Below are positions 57,920 through 64,000 of a stretch of DNA of 64,000 nt, one piece after another. Under the pieces are notes generated by a model. It saw nothing but the letters and a program-made list of their open reading frames with translations, was not told the DNA's origin and searched no databases. The position numbers and the translations under genes were made by a program. Origin of the DNA: VRUE01 sp963745915 (GTDB taxonomy: Bacteria > Actinomycetota > Thermoleophilia > Solirubrobacterales > 70-9); contig CAVUZA010000002.1 of NCBI GenBank assembly GCA_963745915.1, positions 1,984,001-2,048,000 of the forward strand. The letters are read 5' to 3'. The number at the start of each line of letters is the position of its first letter. The stretch's first letter is position 1.

Positions 57920-59170
57920 ATGACCGAGACCCAGCCGCTCGCCGAGGGCGAGTACCTCTTCACGTCCGAGTCCGTCACCGAGGGACACCCCGACAAGATC
58001 TGCGACCAGATCTCCGACGCCGTGCTCGACGCGGTGATGGCCGGCGACCCCGAGGGGCGGGTCGCCTGCGAGACCCTGGTCAACACCGGGATGGCGGTCG
58101 TCTCCGGCGAGATCTCGACCGACGTCCACCTCGACGTGCCCGAGCTGGTGCGCGAGACGATCCGCGAGATCGGCTACGACCACGGCGACTACGGCTACCA
58201 CTGCGACCACGTCTCGGTCCTGGTCTCGCTCGACAAGCAGTCGCCCGACATCGCCCAGGGGGTCGACGAGGCCTACGAGACGCGCACCGACGGCTCGGTC
58301 GAGGACGAGCTGCTGATCGCCGGGGCCGGCGACCAGGGGATGATGTTCGGCTACGCCAGCGACGAGACCGAGGCCCTGATGCCGATGCCGATCCACCTCG
58401 CCCACCGGCTCGCCGAACGGCTGGCGGCGGTGCGCAAGGACGGCACGCTCGACTACCTCGGCCCCGACGGCAAGACCCAGGTCACCGTCCGCTACGCCGA
58501 CGGCCGCCCGGTCAAGGTCGAGAAGCTGCTGATCTCCACCCAGCACGCCGAGGGGGTCGAGTCGGAGGCGAAGATCAAGCCCGACCTCTGGGAGCACGTG
58601 GTGCTGCCGGTGCTGAACGCCGAGGCCGCCGGCCTCTTCGAGCAGGCCGAGCTACGCCAGCACTTCCTCGTCAACCCGACCGGCAAGTTCGTGATCGGCG
58701 GCCCGGTCGGCGACGCCGGCCTCACCGGGCGCAAGATCATCGTCGACACCTACGGCGGCATGGCCCGCCACGGCGGCGGCGCCTTCTCCGGCAAGGACCC
58801 CTCCAAGGTCGACCGCTCGGCCGCCTACGCCTCGCGCCACGTGGCCAAGAACGTCGTCGCCGCCGGGCTCGCCCAGCGCTGCGAGGTCCAGGTCGCCTAC
58901 GCGATCGGCGTCGCCCGCCCGATCTCGCTGATGGTCGAGACCTTCGGCACCGGCAAGCTGCCCGACGCCAAGATCTCAGAGCTGGTCGAGGCCGAGTTCG
59001 ACCTCCGCCCGGGCGCCTTCCGCGGCTACCTCGACCTGCACCGGCCGGTCTTCAGGCAGACCGCCGCCTACGGCCACTTCGGCCGCGAGGGCGACGCCTT
59101 CACCTGGGAGCGCACCGATCGCGCCGAGGCGCTGAAGGCGGCGGCGGGCCTCGCAGCGACGCCCGCTTAG
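57920..59170 (+). CDS. metK: S-adenosylmethionine synthetase
   Basis: 416 residues. FTSESVTEGHPDKICDQISDAVLDAVM, GAGDQGMMFGYASDET, GGPVGDAGLTGRKIIVDTYGG and the P-loop-like GGGAFSGKDPSKVDRSAAY are signatures of MetK. Makes SAM from methionine and ATP. A 7-bp hairpin (59170-59176 with 59187-59193) follows its stop and may be its terminator. Confidence 0.97.
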   Translation: MTETQPLAEGEYLFTSESVTEGHPDKICDQISDAVLDAVMAGDPEGRVACETLVNTGMAVVSGEISTDVHLDVPELVRETIREIGYDHGDYGYHCDHVSVLVSLDKQSPDIAQGVDEAYETRTDGSVEDELLIAGAGDQGMMFGYASDETEALMPMPIHLAHRLAERLAAVRKDGTLDYLGPDGKTQVTVRYADGRPVKVEKLLISTQHAEGVESEAKIKPDLWEHVVLPVLNAEAAGLFEQAELRQHFLVNPTGKFVIGGPVGDAGLTGRKIIVDTYGGMARHGGGAFSGKDPSKVDRSAAYASRHVAKNVVAAGLAQRCEVQVAYAIGVARPISLMVETFGTGKLPDAKISELVEAEFDLRPGAFRGYLDLHRPVFRQTAAYGHFGREGDAFTWERTDRAEALKAAAGLAATPA

Positions 59171-59214
59171 CGCCGCGCCTCAAACAGCGGCGCGTCGCTG
59201 CCGATGGGTAGGCG

Positions 59215-59922
59215 ATGAACACCGCCAACGAGCACGTCTTCGCGCACGGGATGGCGGACACTCGGGCTGCCCTCGCCGCCTGGAACGAGCGGCCGTGGGC
59301 GGTGCTGCGCGGCTGGCTGGCGCTCAGCCTGGCGATCGCCCTGGCGTTGCTGGGGGCGACCTGGGTCGTCGCCGGGCTGCTCACCCCGGACATCACCCCG
59401 ATCCACATGCCGGGCCTGACCTCGCCCAGCCAGCCCGGCGACCTGCTGCCGATCCTCTGGCGCAACTCGCTGGTCCTCGCCCTGCACGCGACCGCCTGCG
59501 TCGCCGGCTTCATCGCCGGGGCCTCGATGCCGATCGCCGCCGCCCAGCGCAGCGGCCTCTCGCGCTGGATCCACGTCAAGACGGCCGAGTTCGCGATCCT
59601 CTTCGTCGCCGCGGTCACCCTCTTCTCGCTCTGCACCCAGGCCCTCTACCTCGGCTTCCAGGGCTCGACCATCGCCTACCAGCTGCAGATCTCCCACGCG
59701 ACCCTGATCCTCAGCGTCCTGCCGCACGCGATCCCCGAGCTGACCGCGCTCTTCCTGCCGCTCGCCGCCTGGCTGATCGCCAGCCGGCGCGGCGAGTGGA
59801 ACCAGCTGCTGGCCGCCACCTGCATCACCGTCGCCCTGGCGGTCCCGACCCTGATCGTCGCCGCCACGCTCGAGGTCTACCTCTGGCCGCACGTGCTCGA
59901 GGCCGTCTCGCCGGTCGTCTGA
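59215..59922 (+). CDS. SpoIIM-like stage II sporulation membrane protein
   Basis: 235 residues, about five membrane helices: WLALSLAIALALLGATWVVA, NSLVLALHATACVAGFIAGA, EFAILFVAAVTLFSLCTQ, ISHATLILSVLPHAIPELTALFLPLAAWLIA, and a terminal helix. LPHAIPELTALFLP-like phrases (H-G-x-x-E) identify the SpoIIM superfamily, in which the motif HGxxE is here HAIPE. Such proteins are found in non-sporulating actinobacteria; the role is unknown. Confidence 0.8.
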   Translation: MNTANEHVFAHGMADTRAALAAWNERPWAVLRGWLALSLAIALALLGATWVVAGLLTPDITPIHMPGLTSPSQPGDLLPILWRNSLVLALHATACVAGFIAGASMPIAAAQRSGLSRWIHVKTAEFAILFVAAVTLFSLCTQALYLGFQGSTIAYQLQISHATLILSVLPHAIPELTALFLPLAAWLIASRRGEWNQLLAATCITVALAVPTLIVAATLEVYLWPHVLEAVSPVV

Positions 59923-59936
59923 AAAGATCGCCGCCG

Positions 59937-62444
59937 ATGAGCGGCTACGACCCGAAGGCGATCGAGCAGAAGTGGCAGCGGCTCTGGGCCGAGGAGCGCA
60001 CCTGGGAGGTCGCCAACCCGGGGCAGCCCGGCTTCGACCCGGGCAAGCCGAAGTCCTACGTGCTCGAGATGCTGCCCTACCCCTCCGGCGAACCCCACGT
60101 CGGGCACCTCAAGTGCTACGCGGTCGGCGACGCGATCGCCCACTTCCGCCGCCGCCAGGGCTTCGAGGTGATCCACCCGATGGGCTATGACTCCTTCGGC
60201 CTGCCGGCCGAGAACAACGCGATCAAAACCGGCGAGCCGCCGCGGGTGGCGACCGAGCGCTCGATCGCCTCCTTCCAGCGCCAGTTCCGCGAGTGGGGGA
60301 TCTCGATCGACTGGTCGCGCGAGCTGGCGACCCACACCCCCGAGTACTACCGCTGGACGCAGTGGATCTTCCTCCGCCTCTTCGAGAAGGGGCTCGCCTA
60401 CCGGGCCGAGGCCCCGGTCCAGTGGTGCCCCAAGGACGCCACCGTGCTCGCCAACGAGCAGGTCGTCGACGGCCGCTGCGAGCGCTGCGGCACCGAGGTC
60501 GTGCAGCGCAAGCTCGAGCAGTGGTTCTTCAAGATCACCGATTACGCCGAGCGCCTGCTCGCCGACTTCGAGCTGCTCGAGTCCTGGCCCGAGCACGTGA
60601 TCACCATGCAGCGCAACTGGATCGGCCGCTCCGAGGGCGCCGAGGTGACCTTCCGCTGCGAGCAGCTCGGCGTCGACTTCCCGGTCTTCACCACCCGGCC
60701 CGACACCCTCTTCGGCGCCACCTTCTTCGTCCTCGCCCCCGAGCACCCCGAGCTCGAGCGCCTCGTCGCCGGCACCGAGGCCGAGGCGGCGGTGCGCGAG
60801 TACGTCGACCGCGCCGCCCGCGAGTCGGCCGAGGAGCGCGGCGCCGAGGACCGCGAGAAGACCGGCGTGCCGCTCGGCCGCAGCGTCGTCAACCCGGTCA
60901 ACGGCGAGCAGATCCCGATGTTCGTCGCCGACTACGTGCTGATGGAGTACGGCACCGGGGCGATCATGGCCGTCCCCGGTCACGACGAGCGCGACTACGA
61001 GTTCGCCACGGCCTTCGGGCTGCCGGTGCGCCGGGTGATTGAGGGCTCCGACCCCGAGGCCGCCCGCGACGAGGAGGGCCTGCCCTATCCCGGCGACGGG
61101 CCGATGACCGGCTCCGGCCGCTTCGACGGCAAGGGCAACCGCGAGGCCTACGCCGAGATCGTCGAGTGGCTGGCCGCCGAGGGGCGCGGCGAGACCGCCG
61201 TCAACTACCGCCTGCGCGACTGGCTGGTCAGCCGCCAGCGCTACTGGGGGGCGCCGATCCCGGTCGTCTACTGCGAGGCCTGCGGGGAGGACGGCGCGCC
61301 GGCGATCGTGCCCGTCCCCGACGAGCAGCTGCCGGTCGAGCTGCCCGAGGTCGAGGACTACGCGCCGCAGGGCAAGAGCCCGCTGGCGGCGGCCGAGGAG
61401 TGGGTGGCGACCGAGTGCCCGCACTGCGGCGGCCCGGCCCGGCGCGAGACCGACACGATGGACACCTTCGTCGACTCCTCCTGGTACTTCGTCCGCTACC
61501 TCGACCCGCGCAACTCCGAGGCGGCCTGGGCGCCGGCGGCGTCGGACCACTGGCTGCCCGTCGACCAGTACATCGGCGGCGTCGAGCACGCGATCCTGCA
61601 CCTGATGTACGCGCGCTTCTTCACCAAGGCGCTGGCCGACGTCGGCGTGCTCGGCGTGCAGGAGCCCTTCGCCAACCTCTTCGCCCAGGGGATGATCACC
61701 CGCGACGGGGCGAAGATGTCGAAGTCGCGCGGCAACACGGTCAGCCCGGCCGAGTACGTCGAGCGCTACGGCGCCGACACCGCCCGCACCTACATCTGCT
61801 TCATGGGCCCGCCCGAGCGCGACGCCGACTGGGCCGACGAGGGGGTGGAGGGAGTCAACCGCTTCCTGCTGCGCCTCTGGCGCCTCTGCGAGGAGCTCGA
61901 AGGCCGCGAGGCGGCGGCGCTCGACCCCGGCGCCGCCGCGGGCGAGGCGCGCGCCCTGCTCGCCAAGGCGCACTGGGCGATCGACAAGGTCAGCCGCGAC
62001 TTCCAGCGCGGCTTCCAGCTCAACACCGCGATCGCCGCGACGATGGAGCTGCTCAACGACGCCTACCGGCTCAAGGACGGCCTCTACGCCGACCCGGCGG
62101 GGACCGCCGCGGTGCGCTTCGCCGCCGCCACCGCCGCCTCGCTCGTCTTCCCCTTCGCGCCCCACATCGCCGCCGAGGTCTGGGAGCGGCTCGAAGGCAG
62201 CCGCGTCTGGGAGCAGCCCTGGCCGCAGGCCGACCCGGCCCTGCTCAGCAGCGAGACGGTGACCCTGGTCGTCCAGGTCAACGGCAAGCTGCGCGACCGG
62301 ATCGAGGCCGGCGCCGAGGCCTCCGAGGAGGAGTTGCTCGCCCTCGCCCGCGCCAGCGAGAAGGTCGCCCGCTTCCTCGACGGCAAGCAGGTGGTCAAGG
62401 AGATCGTCGTGCCGGGCAAGCTCGTCAACCTGGTCGTGCGCTGA
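59937..62444 (+). CDS. leuS: Leucyl-tRNA synthetase
   Basis: 835 residues from ATG 59937. EMLPYPSGEPHVGHLKCYAVGDAI (HIGH region), HPMGYDSFGLPAENNAI, the CP1 editing domain with TTRPDTLFGATFFVLAPEH, WVDSSWYFVRY-like FVDSSWYFVRYLDP, and AKMSKSRGNTVSP (KMSKS). Two Cys pairs in the zinc-like insertion CERCG and CPHCGG. Charges tRNA-Leu. C-terminal anticodon and LeuRS-specific domains present, ending VNGKLRDRIEAGAEAS. Confidence 0.96.
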   Translation: MSGYDPKAIEQKWQRLWAEERTWEVANPGQPGFDPGKPKSYVLEMLPYPSGEPHVGHLKCYAVGDAIAHFRRRQGFEVIHPMGYDSFGLPAENNAIKTGEPPRVATERSIASFQRQFREWGISIDWSRELATHTPEYYRWTQWIFLRLFEKGLAYRAEAPVQWCPKDATVLANEQVVDGRCERCGTEVVQRKLEQWFFKITDYAERLLADFELLESWPEHVITMQRNWIGRSEGAEVTFRCEQLGVDFPVFTTRPDTLFGATFFVLAPEHPELERLVAGTEAEAAVREYVDRAARESAEERGAEDREKTGVPLGRSVVNPVNGEQIPMFVADYVLMEYGTGAIMAVPGHDERDYEFATAFGLPVRRVIEGSDPEAARDEEGLPYPGDGPMTGSGRFDGKGNREAYAEIVEWLAAEGRGETAVNYRLRDWLVSRQRYWGAPIPVVYCEACGEDGAPAIVPVPDEQLPVELPEVEDYAPQGKSPLAAAEEWVATECPHCGGPARRETDTMDTFVDSSWYFVRYLDPRNSEAAWAPAASDHWLPVDQYIGGVEHAILHLMYARFFTKALADVGVLGVQEPFANLFAQGMITRDGAKMSKSRGNTVSPAEYVERYGADTARTYICFMGPPERDADWADEGVEGVNRFLLRLWRLCEELEGREAAALDPGAAAGEARALLAKAHWAIDKVSRDFQRGFQLNTAIAATMELLNDAYRLKDGLYADPAGTAAVRFAAATAASLVFPFAPHIAAEVWERLEGSRVWEQPWPQADPALLSSETVTLVVQVNGKLRDRIEAGAEASEEELLALARASEKVARFLDGKQVVKEIVVPGKLVNLVVR

Positions 62445-62485
62445 GCCTGGGCCGTCCCGGCTCGGGTTTCTGGTACAAAGCCGCC

Positions 62486-62881
62486 GTGCTCGTCAGGAGG
62501 CTCTCAGAGGCGGCGGTGGAGGATTGGCACCGGCTGCGGACCAAGGTGTTGATGGACGCCGGCGAACTCGGCGCCCGCAACCTCTCGGTGACCTGGCTGG
62601 AGCTGCCCGCCGGCGCCGAGCAGGAGCTGCGCTCCCACGAAGAGGCCGAGCAGGTCTACGTCGTCGTCCGCGGCAGCGGCGCGATGTCGGTGGCCGGCGA
62701 CACCCAGCGGGTGGGGGAGGGCGACCTGATCCTCGTCCCGCCGGCGACCGACCACTCGATCGCCAACGACGGCGATTCCGAGTTCGCCTGCATCTCGGTC
62801 CAGTCGCCGCCGGTGGCTGCTGCCGAGCTCTACAGCGACCAGCTGGCCGAGGTCGCCGGCTACGACGACGAAGACCTGTAG
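62486..62881 (+). CDS. Cupin-domain protein
   Basis: 131 residues from GTG. LPAGAEQELRSHEEAEQVYVVVRGSGAMSVAGDTQRVGEGDLILVPPATDHSIANDGDSEFACISV is a single conserved cupin barrel with metal-binding His and Glu. Function unknown; perhaps a small-molecule binding or dioxygenase-like protein. A GC-rich hairpin (GCGCGC-TTTT-GCGCGC, 62889-62904) follows the stop. Confidence 0.85.
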   Translation: MLVRRLSEAAVEDWHRLRTKVLMDAGELGARNLSVTWLELPAGAEQELRSHEEAEQVYVVVRGSGAMSVAGDTQRVGEGDLILVPPATDHSIANDGDSEFACISVQSPPVAAAELYSDQLAEVAGYDDEDL

Positions 62882-62938
62882 CTAAGTCGCGCGCTTTTGC
62901 GCGCCACCCGTGCGCCGGGATCGGCCAGGCTGGCGGCG

Positions 62939-63514
62939 ATGCCGGACCTCTCGCGCTCCCAGATAGCGGTCTACGGCGCCGTCGCGGTCGCCCTGCTGCT
63001 GCTCGGCACCCGCGCGATCCGCGCCGAGGGCAGCGGCCCGGAGCCGGCCGCCGCGGCCGGGCGGGGCAATCTGACGATCGATACCGGCGGGGGCGGCGAC
63101 GTCGTCGTCCACGTCGCCGGCGCCGTGGCGCGGCCCGGCGTCTACCGCCTGCCGGCCGGCTCGCGGGTCAACGACGCCGTGGCGCGCGCCGGCGGGCCGC
63201 GCGGAGGGGCGCTTCTGGAAGCGATCAACCTCGCCGCCAAGCTCGCCGACGGGCAGCAGGTGGTGGTGCCGCGGCGGGGCCCGGCCGGGGCGGCGCTGGG
63301 CGTGGCCGGGGCCAGCGAAGACGGCCCGATCAGCCTCGGCACGGCGACCGCCGAGCAGCTCGAAGAGATCGACGGGATCGGGCCGGTGACCGCGGGCAAG
63401 ATCGTCGAATACCGCGACCAGCAGGGCGGCCTCGCCTCGGTCGACCAGCTCGACGCGGTGAGCGGCATCGGGCCGGCGACGATGGAGTCGCTGCGCGCCC
63501 GGCTGCAACCCTGA
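62939..63514 (+). CDS. comEA: ComEA-like DNA-binding competence protein
   Basis: About 191 residues. N-terminal membrane helix IAVYGAVAVALLLLGTRAI; SLBB domain VVVHVAGAVARPGVYRLPAGSRVNDAVARAGG; C-terminal helix-hairpin-helix pair TATAEQLEEIDGIGPVTAGKIVEYR and VSGIGPATMESLRARL. The usual ComEA arrangement: membrane-anchored receptor that hands DNA to the ComEC channel, which follows directly. Confidence 0.93.
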   Translation: MPDLSRSQIAVYGAVAVALLLLGTRAIRAEGSGPEPAAAAGRGNLTIDTGGGGDVVVHVAGAVARPGVYRLPAGSRVNDAVARAGGPRGGALLEAINLAAKLADGQQVVVPRRGPAGAALGVAGASEDGPISLGTATAEQLEEIDGIGPVTAGKIVEYRDQQGGLASVDQLDAVSGIGPATMESLRARLQP

Positions 63515-63517
63515 GCG

Positions 63518-64000
63518 ATGGCGGCCGGCCGGCCCTCGCGGCTGCTCGTCGCCGGGCTCTGCCTCGTGGTCGCGCTCGCCCTCACCCACCGCGACCAGAT
63601 TCACGCCCGCGCCGCGGCGGCGCTCGGCCGCGGCATGCCGGCGCGCGAGGCGGCCCTGGCGCGCGGCTTCGTCCTCGGCGAGGACGAGCGGGTCGACGAG
63701 GCCACGGTCGAGGACTTCCGCCGCAGCGGCCTGGCGCACCTGCTCGCGGTCAGCGGCCAGAACGTCGCCCTGCTCGGGCTGCTGGCGATGCCGCTGCTGG
63801 CGGCGCTGGGGATGCCGCTGCGCACGCGCCTGCTCTGGGTGCTGGCGGCGATCGCCGTATACGTGCCGCTGGCCGGCGCCGGGCCGTCGATCGTCCGCGC
63901 CGGGACGATGGGCGGGCTCTCGCTGCTCGCCCTGCTCGCCGGCCGGCGCGCCTCGCGCCTCTACGCGCTGGCGGTCGCGGCGCTGGTCGGCCTCGCCCTC
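63518..64000 (+). CDS. comEC: ComEC/Rec2-type DNA uptake channel, N-terminal part
   Basis: ATG 63518 opens AAGRPSRLLVAGLCLVVALA and runs to the window edge (161 codons visible). GLAHLLAVSGQNVALLGLLA is the ComEC competence-domain signature, followed by membrane helices and AGPSIVRAGTMGGLSLLALL. The N-terminal OB-fold region present in many ComEC proteins is missing or very short: the competence motif comes by about residue 80. The remainder lies outside the window. Confidence 0.9.
   Translation, partial: MAAGRPSRLLVAGLCLVVALALTHRDQIHARAAAALGRGMPAREAALARGFVLGEDERVDEATVEDFRRSGLAHLLAVSGQNVALLGLLAMPLLAALGMPLRTRLLWVLAAIAVYVPLAGAGPSIVRAGTMGGLSLLALLAGRRASRLYALAVAALVGLAL

Overview
The window is about 64 kb of very GC-rich DNA with many GTG starts and ATGA/GTGA gene overlaps. 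It reads as a chromosomal segment of an actinobacterium. The partial protein at the left edge has a signal-peptide pattern (ALFLSLGGTVYAA followed by a basic stretch and an I-G-K/R-S motif) that I associate with Thermoleophilia/Solirubrobacterales. The MurE DNPR motif predicts meso-diaminopimelate peptidoglycan. No rRNA, tRNA, CRISPR array or transposase gene was recognised.

Layout. (1) 1-1.2 kb: edge genes for envelope proteins. (2) 1.26-7.7 kb: an adenosylcobalamin-riboswitch operon with two secreted DUF4430 proteins, an ECF T component, a double ATPase, and an S component fused to an alpha/alpha-toroid repeat domain. Together these look like a dissected transcobalamin attached to an ECF vitamin B12 importer. 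(3) 7.7-13.4 kb: nitroreductase, glpD, a Rho-like protein without a nucleotide-binding loop, a hypothetical, a PHP-type phosphatase, a PfkB kinase and a DUF192 protein. (4) 13.4-18.3 kb: response regulator and histidine kinase followed by cpaB-cpaF-tadB-tadC. (5) 18.3-34.4 kb: a full division/cell-wall (dcw) cluster, mraZ-rsmH-ftsL-ftsI-murE-murF-mraY-(GNAT)-murD-ftsW-murG-murC-murB-ftsQ-like-ftsZ; ftsI carries a one-base frameshift. (6) 34.5-38.9 kb: glycine cleavage gcvT-gcvH-gcvPA-gcvPB. (7) 38.9-42.15 kb: an accessory island of locally lower GC, with an ATPase and a candidate RiPP cassette (90-aa Cys-containing peptide, MNIO/DUF692 enzyme, partner protein). (8) 42.1-44.1 kb: NHEJ genes (LigD-type polymerase, Ku). 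(9) 44.2-47.2 kb: a FetAB-like ABC pair (ATPase gene frameshifted) and a DHA2 exporter. (10) 47.3-50.5 kb: trpS, scpA, scpB, RsuA-type pseudouridine synthase. (11) 50.5-57.9 kb: aroH-hisC-aroF-tyrA-aroA-cmk-der, the Phe/Tyr branch of the shikimate pathway plus CMP kinase and a ribosome GTPase. (12) 57.9-64 kb: metK, SpoIIM-like protein, leuS, cupin, comEA and the start of comEC.

The most unusual property of the window is a population of about 24 long inverted repeats (stems of about 11-29 bp, many perfect), scattered at gene borders and also inside essential genes in frame (ftsL, murE, murF, the linker of the ECF ATPase, the N terminus of murC and of the pseudouridine synthase). Several supply start or stop codons. 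At least six families can be recognised. In some, the arms are conserved and substitutions are compensated on both arms. In one pair (22.1 and 26.0 kb) an identical 27-nt centre is flanked by completely different but perfect 24-bp arms. These look like active, protein-tolerated palindromic elements, comparable in idea to REP or Rickettsia palindromic elements.
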